Positions 1-9,200 of a DNA stretch of 45,455 nucleotides are shown here, piece after piece. A program made the translations under genes and the position numbers. Each line of letters begins with the position of its first letter. Positions within the stretch are counted from its first letter, which is position 1. Source of the DNA: Prolixibacteraceae bacterium (lineage in GTDB: Bacteria > Bacteroidota > Bacteroidia > Bacteroidales > Prolixibacteraceae); the NCBI GenBank assembly GCA_019459525.1, contig JAIBEY010000090.1, positions 1-45,455 of the forward strand, given 5' to 3'. The notes under the pieces were generated by a model, which was given only the letters and a program-made list of their open reading frames with translations, had not been told where the DNA came from and searched no databases.

Positions 1-81
1 AAAATCGGTAAGCAAAAAATATTCTAATATCCCTTGGGGTAAAATCAAATCCAAAAAATTCTTGTCTGCTGCTGATCCCAT
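1..81 (-). CDS. Putative ISAon1-type transposase, N-terminal fragment (cut by window edge)
   Basis: An open frame starts at an ATG on the minus strand (complement of 79-81) and runs 27 codons without a stop to the window edge. The peptide begins MGSAADKNFLDLILPQGILE and continues YFLLTDF. The pattern of a short polar start followed by LILPxGIL(E/D)YF resembles my memory of the N-terminal region of ISAon1-family transposases of Bacteroidota, which is often a separate small gene beside the catalytic gene. Only the first residues are visible, so no catalytic motif can be checked. It reads away from the tRNA-Leu gene about 140 bases upstream of it. A chance open frame is possible, but the amino-acid pattern argues against that. 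Confidence 0.45.
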   Translation of the reverse strand, partial: MGSAADKNFLDLILPQGILEYFLLTDF

Positions 82-171
82 TCGTTTTTTCCTTCAAAGA
101 AAAAAACTTTTATCCTCCTCCACAACATTCCCGATTGATCCAGAAAATGGGAAATAATATCCCCTAAAAGA

Positions 172-205
172 AAAAGCGCTTAAATTCAACAATTTAAGCG
201 CTTTT
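172..205 (-). terminator. Intrinsic terminator of tRNA-Leu
   Basis: A perfect 15-bp inverted repeat (172-186 with 191-205, loop 187-190) lies 14 bases after the 3' end of the tRNA. On the minus strand it is followed by a T-rich run. The arms begin with A-runs, so the hairpin could also work on the plus strand. Confidence 0.8.
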
Positions 206-219
206 GATACTTCTAACAG

Positions 220-303
220 TGCCCAGAACAAGACTCGAACTTGCACACCGTAACCGGCACCAGCCCCTCAAGCTGGCGTGTCTACCAATTTCACCATCTG
301 GGC
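220..303 (-). tRNA. tRNA-Leu (anticodon GAG)
   Basis: The reverse complement folds as a leucine tRNA. The 7-bp acceptor stem is GCCCAGA with TCTGGGC, followed by discriminator A (complement of base 220). The D-arm has the class II form with GGTAGACAC, the anticodon stem is CCAGC/GCTGG with loop TTGAGGG, and the T-arm contains GTTCGAGTC. The anticodon is GAG, reading CUC and CUU. A short variable arm is present. CCA is not encoded, so it must be added after transcription. A strong terminator follows directly. Confidence 0.93.
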
Positions 304-381
304 TTGAATTTTGTGTGTGCAAAACTATAAAAAATCTCAATATATACTCGCGGTTCAGAATAAATAATTTAAAAACTATTA

Positions 382-389
382 TAACTTTG
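382..389 (+). promoter_or_regulatory. Candidate -7 box upstream of the secreted protein gene
   Basis: TAACTTTG matches the Bacteroidota -7 consensus TAnnTTTG and lies 55 bases before the start codon at 445. No clear TTTG -33 box is seen at the usual distance, so this is partial evidence. Confidence 0.35.
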
Positions 390-444
390 AGTCATTGAAT
401 AGGATTCAATTCTTATAATCAGACAAATACTAAATGGTACTTTT

Positions 445-1092
445 ATGAAACGATTGATCATTCTGCTGGTAATTTCTTTTGTACTTAGCGTTGCCTATGC
501 GCAGGTAAAAGTTGTTGAAGTAACTCATTACCTGTTTCCTGAATTTACAAAAGGTATAGTATTGATGAAAAACGGGATTAAGAATGAAACTTTGCTCAAC
601 TATAATTCGCTTACCGAAGAAATGATTTTTGAGAATAATGGTACAAAACTAGCTATTGGACAACCAGAGCTTGTTGATACTGTGTTTATTAAAGGTAGAA
701 AATTCTTTCTTTTAAATGGAAAATTTGTTGAGTTGATCAATAACTCAAAATATAAACTGTATGCCGAACACAAGTGTACAATTAAAGATCCGGGAAAACC
801 AGCTGCCTATGGCGGAACTTCTCAAACTTCGGCTACTTCAACGTATTCTTCATTTTTTACTGGGGGGCAGGTTTATGATCTGAAATTGCCTGAAGGTTAT
901 GAGACAAAACCATTTGTTGATTATTGGCTCGTAAAAGATGGAGAAGTCAGTAAGTTTTTAAGTATTCGGCAACTGGCCAAACTATTCAGTGAAAAGGATA
1001 ATTCGTTTAAGGAGTTTGTAAAGAAGCACGATGTGAAATACACCGATCAATCCGGTATTATTGAATTAATCAGATACCTGGAGGCTAATTAA
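445..1092 (+). CDS. Secreted protein of unknown function
   Basis: This 215-residue protein has a clear Sec signal peptide: a KR start, a hydrophobic core at about residues 4-17 and an AYAQ cleavage site near residue 19/20. The mature part has alternating hydrophobic and polar stretches and a Gly/Ser/Thr-rich segment near residues 122-140 (YGGTSQTSATSTYSS). The C-terminal third (KFLSIRQLAKLFSEKDNSFKEF) looks helical. I recognise no family. Bacteroidota have many small lineage-specific periplasmic proteins of this kind. It is alone on the plus strand and converges on the DUF6155-like gene, with only 19 bases between the stops. It probably has its own promoter (-7 box at 382). Confidence 0.75.
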   Translation: MKRLIILLVISFVLSVAYAQVKVVEVTHYLFPEFTKGIVLMKNGIKNETLLNYNSLTEEMIFENNGTKLAIGQPELVDTVFIKGRKFFLLNGKFVELINNSKYKLYAEHKCTIKDPGKPAAYGGTSQTSATSTYSSFFTGGQVYDLKLPEGYETKPFVDYWLVKDGEVSKFLSIRQLAKLFSEKDNSFKEFVKKHDVKYTDQSGIIELIRYLEAN

Positions 1093-1111
1093 GGCATTAA
1101 GCCAGTTTGCA

Positions 1112-1627
1112 TTACTGAAGATACATATCTGCAAGGTCTTCAAACGCTTTTCTGTTGGGCCACTGTTGATCCCAGGCATCTCCGGCTATTTTCTCAATGC
1201 GCCCCCTGAATTCCGGAAGAATGCCTTTCTCTGAAACATATCTTAACGCTTCATCAAAAGATTTGTAAAAGCTGGTAAAATAAGATTCCTGACGAACAAA
1301 ATGTTCGCCCGAAAATGTTTGCGCGATTTCAATATTAAAGAACATTACATCAGCCAGTAACGAGGAATCGGCATCCAGTGAAATCAGTTTTTTAATCCAT
1401 TTCTGAGCTACCGATCTTCTCAGCTTCGCTTTTCTGCTGTTTACCGGGTAGTATTCTTTGCTTATCTGAAACCGGCATTGTTCAATCAATGCACTTTCGT
1501 TGGGATTAAAGGCAAAATCGTAATACTCCTTGACATTTTTGAACCGGTCGTACAGATCAATAAGCTGATCTTCCAATTGCTCTTTGTTTAATTCTTTCAG
1601 GTATTTTCGTAGCTCGCGTTTGCTCAT
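1112..1627 (-). CDS. DUF6155-like protein
   Basis: This 171-residue protein has no signal peptide and is probably cytoplasmic. It begins MSKRELRKYLKELNKEQLEDQ, followed by LIDLYDRF..VKEYYDFAFNPNE and a mostly helical body rich in Lys, Glu and aromatic residues. This matches my recollection of a small uncharacterised Bacteroidota/Firmicutes family (DUF6155), whose start is nearly the same; no function is known. A perfect -7 box sits 28-35 bases upstream of the start, which supports the chosen ATG. It lies downstream of yebC but is separated from it by a strong terminator, so it is likely its own transcription unit. Confidence 0.75.
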   Translation of the reverse strand: MSKRELRKYLKELNKEQLEDQLIDLYDRFKNVKEYYDFAFNPNESALIEQCRFQISKEYYPVNSRKAKLRRSVAQKWIKKLISLDADSSLLADVMFFNIEIAQTFSGEHFVRQESYFTSFYKSFDEALRYVSEKGILPEFRGRIEKIAGDAWDQQWPNRKAFEDLADMYLQ

Positions 1628-1654
1628 TTTGCAGGTCGGTTAACTGTGTATGCA

Positions 1655-1662
1655 CAAATATA
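1655..1662 (-). promoter_or_regulatory. -7 box of the DUF6155-like gene
   Basis: The minus strand reads TATATTTG, a full match to TAnnTTTG. It lies 28 bases before the ATG and implies a leader of about 20 bases. No convincing -33 TTTG is visible. Confidence 0.45.
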
Positions 1663-1684
1663 AGGAAGTGAAAGCCGATACGGT

Positions 1685-1738
1685 AAAAAAGTTCGCCGGA
1701 AAATTTTGTAGTAGTACAAAACTATTCCGGCGAACTTT
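1685..1738 (-). terminator. Intrinsic terminator of yebC
   Basis: A perfect 14-bp outer stem (1688-1701 with 1725-1738) encloses an inner perfect 7-bp stem (1704-1710 with 1715-1721, loop GTAG). On the minus strand the hairpin runs into a run of six Ts. It stands 51 bases after the yebC stop. Confidence 0.75.
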
Positions 1739-1789
1739 AAATGGTACGATTCGTCTGATACGAATGTCGTCTATTTCATCTGAATTATA

Positions 1790-2500
1790 CTAGGCAATAT
1801 TCGTAAAAACCGACTGAATGTCATCGTCATCTTCCAGTTTATCTATCAATTTTTCAATGTCAACCAATTGTTCTTCAGTAAATTCTACAGGAGTATTTGG
1901 AATGCGCTGTAAGTTTGCCTTAGAGACCTCAATCTTTGCTGTTTCCAGCGCTTGCGACATTAACCCAAAGTTAGTGTAATCAGCATAAACATATATGATC
2001 CCTTCATTTTCTTCAATTTCTTCCAATCCGGCATCAATCAGTTCCAATTCGAGGTCCTCAATATTCATCCCGTCTTTTTTCTGGAATTCGAAAACCGCTT
2101 TCCGGGAGAACATAAATTCCAAAGAACCTGTTGGTACCAAGGCTCCGCCCGATTTGTTAAAGTACATTTTTACGTTGGCAACGGTGCGGGTTGGATTATC
2201 GGTTGCACATTCTGTGAAAATTAAAACTCCATGCGGGCCTTTACCCTCGTAGTTAATTTCAACAAAATTTTCGGCATCTTTTCCTGAAGCCCTTTTTATT
2301 GCTGCTTCAATGTTGTCTTTCGGCATATTCTGCGCCTTCGCATTTTGAATGGCTGTGCGAAGTTTTGCATTCATTTCCGGATCAGGAACTCCTTCACGGG
2401 CGGCAACAGTAATTGCTTTTCCTAATTTTGGAAATGTACGCGACATTTTATCCCAACGTTTTTCTTTGGATGCTCTTCGGTATTCGAACGCTCTTCCCAT
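1790..2500 (-). CDS. yebC: YebC/PmpR family protein (TACO1 family)
   Basis: At 236 residues this is the normal length for the family. The N-terminus is diagnostic: [20 protein letters not shown], then [25 protein letters not shown], then [17 protein letters not shown]. The middle domain carries [23 protein letters not shown] and the end is acidic (LEDDDDIQS). Family members have long been annotated as DNA-binding regulators. More recent work places YebC at the ribosome, easing translation of stalling motifs, in line with mitochondrial TACO1, so the regulator label should be used with care. It is monocistronic here, with its own promoter and terminator, and diverges from the RNA helicase gene. 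Confidence 0.93.
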   Translation of the reverse strand: MGRAFEYRRASKEKRWDKMSRTFPKLGKAITVAAREGVPDPEMNAKLRTAIQNAKAQNMPKDNIEAAIKRASGKDAENFVEINYEGKGPHGVLIFTECATDNPTRTVANVKMYFNKSGGALVPTGSLEFMFSRKAVFEFQKKDGMNIEDLELELIDAGLEEIEENEGIIYVYADYTNFGLMSQALETAKIEVSKANLQRIPNTPVEFTEEQLVDIEKLIDKLEDDDDIQSVFTNIA

Positions 2501-2551
2501 ATTGATAATTTTTTAGTTACAGCTTAATTCAGCCCATTTTTTTTAACGGCA

Positions 2552-2584
2552 CAAAAATACAAATTGCAATGTTTATTCCCGAAA
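2552..2584 (-). promoter_or_regulatory. Promoter of yebC
   Basis: On the minus strand TTTC (complement of 2581-2584, one mismatch to TTTG) is followed by a 21-base spacer and TATTTTTG (complement of 2552-2559), a full -7 match. The start of transcription would lie about 45 bases before the ATG. Confidence 0.5.
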
Positions 2585-2693
2585 GAATATTAAAATAATT
2601 ACTTTTTATCCGGAACGTATTTTTTTAGATAAGTTTAATCCAGTAATCAGGTCGTTAGCCACATTTTGAAAGTTATTGTTGATAAAGTTTTAG

Positions 2694-2737
2694 TACTTTT
2701 GTCCTTTGGGTCAGAATTTGATGCCACTAACGAGTGG
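2694..2737 (+). promoter_or_regulatory. -7 box and leader hairpin of the RNA helicase gene
   Basis: TACTTTTG at 2694-2701 is a full match to TAnnTTTG. The implied transcript has a leader of roughly 120 bases. It holds a perfect hairpin, CCACT-AACG-AGTGG at 2724-2737, soon after the predicted start. DEAD-box helicase genes often carry long structured leaders; whether this one is regulatory is inference. Confidence 0.4.
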
Positions 2738-2828
2738 GGTCTATTCAGGGTAAAGTATGGAAGTACTGACAAGAATATATTTCTGATCGTGATTTATGGT
2801 TAACGGAAATTAATACTAATTGATATAC

Positions 2829-4067
2829 ATGCGTTTTGACGATTTTGGATTAAACGAAAAAATACTGGAAGCCATCTCCTATATGGGGTATGAAAAGGCT
2901 TCAGAGATACAAGAATTAACTATCCCTGCAATTTTAAATGGTAACGATATTTTGGCCTGTGCACAAACCGGAACAGGAAAAACAGCCGCTTTTATGTTGC
3001 CCATTCTCGACCATTTGGCAACGGAAGATAACCACGACTTAAGCACATTGGTTGTTGTCCCGACTCGCGAACTTGCTATACAGATTAATCAGCAAATACA
3101 AGGGTTTTCTTACTTTCTGAATATTAATTCGGTAACGGTATATGGAGGTCGTGATGGATCTGACTGGGATGCTGAGAGTAAAGCGTTAACCAAAGGGACC
3201 AACATTATTGTTGCTACCCCAGGTAAATTAATATCTCATTTAAACCTGGGCTATGTTAAATTTGATAAACTTAAACATTTGGTGCTTGATGAAGCCGACC
3301 GGATGCTCGATATTGGTTTTTACGACGACATTCTCCGTATCCTGAGTTATGTACCGGATGAAAGGCAGACCTTGATGTTTTCGGCTACTATGCCGCAAAA
3401 AATACGGGATTTGGCATCCAAAATCCTGAAAAATCCGGTTGAATTCAGTACCGCCATCTCTAAACCTGCTGAAGGTGTTTTGCAGGCGGCTTATGTGGTT
3501 TATGAAAATCAGAAGATACCAGTAATCAATAGTTTAATTGCCAATAAGCCTGATTTGGATAGTATTCTGGTTTTCAGCTCAACCAAGAAGAAAGTGCTTG
3601 AAATTGTTAAAAGTCTTAAAAAAGCAGGAAATTCGGTTGAAGGAATCTCTTCGGATCTGGAACAAAAAGAAAGGGAAGATGTGCTAATGCGGTTCCGTTC
3701 CCGGCGGACACGCGTTTTAGTTGCAACCGATGTATTGAGCCGCGGAATTGACATCAAAGACATAAACCTGATTATTAATTTTGATGTTCCCGGTTCGGCT
3801 GAAGATTATGTCCATCGTGTTGGACGTACTGCCCGTGCCGATAAAACCGGTATTGCCATTAGTCTGATTAATGAGCACGATATGGATAAGTTTGACCGTA
3901 TTGAAAAGCTTATTGAACAGGAAGTCTTGAAAATACCGGTTCCTGTTGAATTAGGAGACGGACCGGTATATAAAGTACGCCCGAAACGATCGGGAGGTCG
4001 TCCGTCCGGGAAACGAAAATTTTCGTCAGGTAGAAAACCCAATAGGGGAAGTTCGAATACGGAATAA
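2829..4067 (+). CDS. DEAD-box ATP-dependent RNA helicase
   Basis: All core motifs of a DEAD-box helicase are visible. There is a Q motif (ASEIQELTIP), Walker A AQTGTGKT near residues 45-52, PTRELA, TPGK, DEAD, SAT, then VFSSTKK, ATDVLSRGIDIKD and HRVGRTARA in the second RecA-like domain. The tail is basic (RPKRSGGRPSGKRKFSSGRKPNRG), as in RhlE-like helicases, and would bind RNA. It unwinds short RNA duplexes using ATP, for example in ribosome assembly or RNA decay. I chose ATG 2829 (MRFDDFGLNEK), because family members start just before FxxFGL; a TTG nine bases upstream would add only three residues. The Nramp gene follows after 43 bases and may be co-transcribed. Confidence 0.93.
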   Translation: MRFDDFGLNEKILEAISYMGYEKASEIQELTIPAILNGNDILACAQTGTGKTAAFMLPILDHLATEDNHDLSTLVVVPTRELAIQINQQIQGFSYFLNINSVTVYGGRDGSDWDAESKALTKGTNIIVATPGKLISHLNLGYVKFDKLKHLVLDEADRMLDIGFYDDILRILSYVPDERQTLMFSATMPQKIRDLASKILKNPVEFSTAISKPAEGVLQAAYVVYENQKIPVINSLIANKPDLDSILVFSSTKKKVLEIVKSLKKAGNSVEGISSDLEQKEREDVLMRFRSRRTRVLVATDVLSRGIDIKDINLIINFDVPGSAEDYVHRVGRTARADKTGIAISLINEHDMDKFDRIEKLIEQEVLKIPVPVELGDGPVYKVRPKRSGGRPSGKRKFSSGRKPNRGSSNTE

Positions 4068-4110
4068 CAGAACGCTTTCCTGATACGCTGAATTCCTAGT
4101 AAAATGTGCT

Positions 4111-5370
4111 ATGTTTAATTTTCTCAAAAATATTGATAATAAGAATCATAAGCCAGCTTTTGGGGCTTTAAAGATTCTCAAATACATTGGTCCCGGACTG
4201 TTGGTTACCGTTGGGTTTATTGATCCGGGCAATTGGGCATCGAACATTGCCGCCGGTTCTGATTTTGGATTTACGTTGTTGTGGATGGTTACCTTATCAA
4301 CCATCATGTTAATTATACTTCAGCATAACGTAGCGCATTTGGGTATTGCAACAGGATTATGTCTTTCGGAGGCCGCAACGATGTACACCAAACCGTGGGT
4401 TTCCCGGTCTATTCTTGGATCAGCGATGTTGGCGTCAGTTTCCACTTCTCTTGCCGAGATTCTGGGTGGCGCCATTGCCTTACAAATGCTTTTTGGAATA
4501 CCGATTCCTGCCGCAGCCATCATGATGGTTGTTTTTGTAGGTATTATGCTGTTTACCAACTCGTATGCCATCATCGAAAAAATAATTATCGCATTTGTTT
4601 CAATTATTGGGCTCTCGTTTTTGTACGAATTAAGTCTTGTTGAAATTGATTGGGTAGAGGCTGGTATTTCGTGGGTGGTCCCTTCTATTCCTGAAGGTTC
4701 TATTCTGATTATAATGAGTGTTTTAGGTGCAGTAGTAATGCCTCACAACCTTTTTTTGCATTCTGAAGTTATTCAGAGCCGGCAGTGGAATCTGGAAAAT
4801 GATGAAGTGATAAAAAAACAGCTTGATTATGAGTTTGTTGACACGTTGGTGTCTATGCTGATTGGCTGGGCCATAAATAGCGCCATGATTATTTTAGCGG
4901 CTTCCACATTCCATTCAACTGGGGTGAAAGTGGATGAACTGCAACAAGCTCAGTCGATGTTGGGGCCTTTGCTTGGAAATAATGCAGGTGTGGTTTTTGC
5001 CATTGCACTGCTTTTTGCCGGAATAGCCAGCTCTATTACCTCGGGTATGGCCGGAGGTAGCATTTTTTCCGGGATTTTTAGTGAACCCTATGACATTAAA
5101 GACAATCATAGCCGGTTGGGAATTGCTGTGTCGCTGATCACTGCTCTTTTCCTGATATTTATTATAGGAAATCCGTTCAAAGCGTTGATTATTTCTCAAA
5201 TGATTTTGAGTATTCAGCTTCCTTTTACAATCTTTTTGCAGATATATCTTACTTCTTCATCCAAAGTAATGGGCAAGTATGTTAATTCTACCTACACTAC
5301 TGTTTTAATGCTCGTCATCGGCGCAATAGTTACTTTCCTGAATGTTTTACTTTTCATCAGTTTCTTCTGA
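4111..5370 (+). CDS. Nramp family divalent metal (Mn2+/Fe2+) transporter
   Basis: This is a 419-residue inner-membrane protein with about 11 hydrophobic segments. The two unwound metal-binding helices are recognisable. TM1 has GFIDPGNWASNIAAGS, with the Asp and Asn that ligate metal. TM6 has VVMPHNLFLHSEV, with the methionine that favours Mn/Fe/Cd over Ca/Mg. These match proton-coupled MntH-type importers. The start ATG lies directly ahead of the conserved cytoplasmic N-terminus (GALKILKYIGPGLLVTVGF). The gene follows the RNA helicase at 43 bases and is followed by a possible terminator at 5398. No MntR-like operator could be identified. Confidence 0.92.
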   Translation: MFNFLKNIDNKNHKPAFGALKILKYIGPGLLVTVGFIDPGNWASNIAAGSDFGFTLLWMVTLSTIMLIILQHNVAHLGIATGLCLSEAATMYTKPWVSRSILGSAMLASVSTSLAEILGGAIALQMLFGIPIPAAAIMMVVFVGIMLFTNSYAIIEKIIIAFVSIIGLSFLYELSLVEIDWVEAGISWVVPSIPEGSILIIMSVLGAVVMPHNLFLHSEVIQSRQWNLENDEVIKKQLDYEFVDTLVSMLIGWAINSAMIILAASTFHSTGVKVDELQQAQSMLGPLLGNNAGVVFAIALLFAGIASSITSGMAGGSIFSGIFSEPYDIKDNHSRLGIAVSLITALFLIFIIGNPFKALIISQMILSIQLPFTIFLQIYLTSSSKVMGKYVNSTYTTVLMLVIGAIVTFLNVLLFISFF

Positions 5371-5397
5371 AACAAATAAAATTGAGGCCTGAAGAGT

Positions 5398-5435
5398 CGG
5401 AGGATCATCAAAATGATTCCGGTTTTCCTCTTTTT
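5398..5435 (+). terminator. Possible terminator of the transporter gene
   Basis: GAGGA (5400-5404) can pair with TCCTC (5426-5430), and TCAT (5405-5408) with ATGA (5413-5416). The hairpin is followed by TTTTT at 5431-5435. A bulge of about nine bases weakens the structure. Confidence 0.4.
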
Positions 5436-5614
5436 ATTGCTTAAAAGTGGTTTTAATTCGCTTTTTTAGGAGTTACATATTTGTTAATATCTCTGAAAAT
5501 GATATGTTTATGATGTTGCGACGATTGATTGACGGGGGATAGCAATGCAAAAACCATATCAACAATTGTTGATAACCCTGATTCAAATGGCGTTTATTTA
5601 AACTCCTTAAAATG

Positions 5615-5647
5615 TTTGATTTGTATGCTTCCGGTGTTGTATCTTTA
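5615..5647 (+). promoter_or_regulatory. Candidate promoter of the structured RNA
   Basis: TTTG at 5615-5618, a 21-base spacer and TATCTTTA at 5640-5647 (one mismatch to TAnnTTTG) together resemble a Bacteroidota primary-sigma promoter. They point into the hairpin-rich stretch that starts just downstream. Confidence 0.35.
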
Positions 5648-5653
5648 TTTCAT

Positions 5654-6185
5654 CAGACGAGCGATAAAAGGCTGCGCGGAACGAATGGAGAAGGGATTAA
5701 ATTTTTAACCGGATTTAAAACTTGATCATCCGGATCTCAGGATCTGCATTCGGGAAGAGCTGAAGTTCGAACCAAAAGCTTGCTTTTAAGGTTCATCGAT
5801 CAACAAATTTGCTGTCAAAAGTTCATTAATTGATTGGTTCAGGAAATCGGAAAATTGGATGGAACCTCGGTTCCGGAAAATTGGCCCAAGAAAAAGTTAT
5901 CCCCGGATAACCGAAATCTTTTCATCAACAGGCTGATCGCAAGATCGAATGGAGATGAATTCCCTGAGACTTCGTCCGTGAAGATCTATTCGAAAGAAAC
6001 AATCGAGCGGACAACCGGAAGATTTTGCTGTAACAGGTGAGGTCGGAAGGTTTTAGGATGGGAGGGAAGGATGAAAATCTGTATCGAACATCCGGCTGTA
6101 ATAACCGTAGTCTGGCACTAAGAAAAACCTTCGGGCGATTCAAAAGTGAATGGGAACCTTCCTCACGGATTGTTCCCATTCGTGT
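5654..6185 (+). ncRNA. Candidate structured non-coding RNA of about 530 nt
   Basis: The 847 bases between the transporter and the kinase operon hold no convincing gene, yet this stretch is dense in perfect helices and looks richer in G+C than the flanking gap. Seen directly: 5709-5714 with 5728-5733 (CCGGAT/ATCCGG); 5769-5779 with 5782-5794 (GAACC plus AAAAGC); 5861-5866 with 5869-5874 (GGAACC/GGTTCC); 5896-5902 with 5905-5911 (GTTATCC/GGATAAC); a GATC-GCAA-GATC hairpin with a GNRA loop at about 5935-5946, enclosed by TTCATC/GATGAA; 6046-6054 with 6124-6132 (9 bp); 6069-6073 with 6089-6093; and 6148-6157 with 6172-6181 (10 bp). The plus strand is favoured by the GNRA loop, a possible promoter at 5615-5647 and a terminal hairpin. 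I find no hallmark of RNase P RNA, tmRNA, SRP RNA or group II domain V. A decayed mobile element is the main alternative. Confidence 0.4.
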
Positions 6186-6217
6186 TTCTAAATGGGTTAG
6201 GAAATTCGGGAGTTGTT

Positions 6218-9200
6218 TTATTCGAGCATCACCATTGCTTGGGGAAGTGCAAAATAAAATGTTGATCCGTGATTGAGTTCCGATTCAAGCCAGATTTTAC
6301 CACCCAATAATTCCGCTAAATTTTTTGTAATTGCCAGACCCAGCCCATTACCACCATATTTTCTGGTCGGTGCTGCTTCAATTTGCCTGAAACGGTCAAA
6401 AACTTTATCATGGAAATCCTTTGCAATGCCTATTCCTGTATCTTTTACATGAAATATCACTTGGTTTTCCATGAGTTTTACTCCAATTTCGATGTAACCG
6501 CGGTCAGTAAATTTTATAGCATTTCCCACAAAATTAATAAGCACCTGTTTAATCCTCATTTCATCGCTTCGTAATATTATTATATCCTTAGCGATTTCTT
6601 TGGCGAATCTCAATTCTACACCTTTTGCGTTGGCTTTGAACGAATACTCTTTTTGAATTTCGGAGACTACTTTTTGCGCTGAAAATTCGTTTTCAGCTAA
6701 TACGATCTGACCGGCTTCAATTTTCGAAATATCCAGCACATCGTTAATAATAGTAAGTAAATTATTACCGCTGGTTGTAATCAGGCTTGCGTATTCCCTG
6801 CTCAGGTCCGGATCCAGATTTGGGTCGGTTAATAAGTCCGAAAAGCCCAGGATGCTGTTTAAAGGTGTTCTTATTTCGTGCGACATATTAGCCAGAAATG
6901 CCGATTTTAAGCGGTCGCTTTCTTCAGCTTTCTCTTTGGCTTTAATCAGGTCTTTTTCCATTTGTTTTCTGGCGCTAATGTCTTCGCTCAGTATAATGAA
7001 ATTTGTGATTTTGCCTTCTTTATTCTTGATCGGCGAAATCAGTACAGATTCCCAGTATTCTTCCCTATTTTTTGTGCGGTTTTTGTGTTCGCCTTTCCAT
7101 TCTTTACCTGCAAAAAGGCAGTTCCATATTTCTACATACGTTTCTTCTGAAGTATGACCGGCCTTTAAGATCCGAACAACTTTACCAATCAGTTCTTCTT
7201 TGGCGTAACCTGATATTGTGGTGAATTTTTTATTGATGTATTCAATTATACCTTGTGTATTGGTGATAATAACTGAAGCAGGATTCTGTTCAATGGCAAC
7301 TGAAAGTTTTTGAATCTCCAGATCTGTTTTCTTTCTGGCAGTAATGTCTTCTTTAATTGCCATATAGTTTACCACTTTCCCTGATTCGTCCCGAATTGGG
7401 GAAATCTGAACCGATTCCCAATAAAGCTCTCCGTTCTTTTTCCGGTTTTGAATCTCCCCATAATATTCGTTTCCATCATTAAGCGACTTCCACAGATGGG
7501 CATATTGTGCTTTTGGGGTATAGCCAGATTGCAGTATCCTGGGATTCTGGCTTATTGCTTCCTGATACGAATATCCTGTAATTTCTGTAAACTTGGCATT
7601 TACATATACAATGTTTCCGTCGGTATCGGTAATAACAATGCTTGCCGGACTTTGCTCAACTCCTTTGGAGAGTTGTATGATTTTTTGTTCGGATAGTTTT
7701 TGTTGGGTAATGTCGTGTCCAACTCCTACTAAGCCAATTATTTCGCCTGAATCGTTGGTCAGAGGTATCTTGCTTGTTAAGAAATATCGCTTTTCGCCTT
7801 TTATATCGGTGAAAAATTCGAGCCTGTTTAAAATTGGTTGTGCCGTACGAATAACCGTCATGTCGTCGTTGAAGGTCTGCACAGAATTGCCTGGATAGGA
7901 TAATTCCATGTCCGTTTTTCCGTGCACTTCTTTTTCGTCAGTTATTCCGAGTATTTCCAGGTCGGCTTTATTCGAAATGAGCTTCCGCCCAAAACTATCT
8001 TTCACGTAAATGGCATCAGGAATGTTATCGATTAACGTACGAAGTAAAATACGTTCATCAGCAATAGCCTTTTCAGCTTTTCGGCGTTCTGTAACGTCAG
8101 AAATTACAAAGTGCGTTTGTTTAAAGGAGCCAGAAGAGTTACGTCCGATCTGGCCTTCGAGATGTGCGATGATTACCGAACCATCTTTTTTCATCATCTC
8201 AACTTCGCTGTTTACTTTTCCGGCAATTTTAAATCTGGCAAACGTTTTTCTGAAATTATTTTGGTATTCCGGAGCCAGAAAATCGCCAAACCAACAGCCA
8301 ATAACTTCTTCTTTCCGGTAACCGAAAAGTTCCAACCAGGTTTCGTTTACATCGATCAGGAATCCATTTTCGTCGAGCGATTGGTAGCCGACCGGAGCCT
8401 TTTCGAACAGCAATTTAAATCGTTCCTCGCTTTCCTTCAGTATTTCTTCCGCAATTTTACGTTCGGTAATATCGCGCATGATACCTTCGTGATAAAGAAT
8501 TTCACCCGAATCGTCTATGGTGTACCAACCATGGTCTTCTACCCAGATTTCGGAACCATCTTTTTTCTTTAACCTAAAGACTCCCATTTCCTCTAATTTT
8601 TCCTGGAGAATAATGCTTTCGCGGTCATCAGGCTCAAAATAAAGTTCGGATTTGATGTCGATAGCCATTAGTTCTTCCCTGGACTGGTATCCCAGCATTT
8701 TTACCATGGCCGGATTTACCTCTATAAACCTACCCTCGTGGCTACTTTTGTAAACCCCATCGGGGAGTCTTTCCACTAAATTGCGGTATAATTTTTCGCT
8801 TTCCAGTAATTCGGCGTCAATTTTTTTTCGTTCGGTAATGTCCCGAACGATAATCATAATGGCAATCTGGTTGTTGTATTGAATTGGAACCAGGATGATA
8901 TCGACATTTAACAGTTGACCTTTTTGATGCCGGATTTCTGTTTCGATATTGATATGGTTATTTTTTTTCAGCTCATCAATTTTTCCCAGGATCAAACGGC
9001 TTCGGTGGTCAAGCTCAAGATCGAAAATATTCTTTTTCAGGAATTCTTCTTTAGTGTAGCCAAGCATTTCGTATGCGGCTTTATTGGCTTCCACAAAGTT
9101 GCTGAAAGTTTGGTCCTGATTAATAACAAAGATTGAGATGCCATCCTTATTCGCATCGAAAATGCCATAGTATTTGGATTCGCTGTTTTTAAGCGCTTCC

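Noticed and set aside
5654-6185. RNase P RNA, tmRNA, SRP RNA or group II intron as identity of the structured stretch
   Set aside because: Their hallmark sequences (for example the RNase P GAGGAAAGTCC core or a domain V hairpin) were not found on either strand.
5834-6276. Two short open frames (68 and 79 codons) in the gap before the kinase operon
   Set aside because: No family resemblance, odd composition, no start signals, one runs into the kinase gene; the stretch is better explained by RNA structure.
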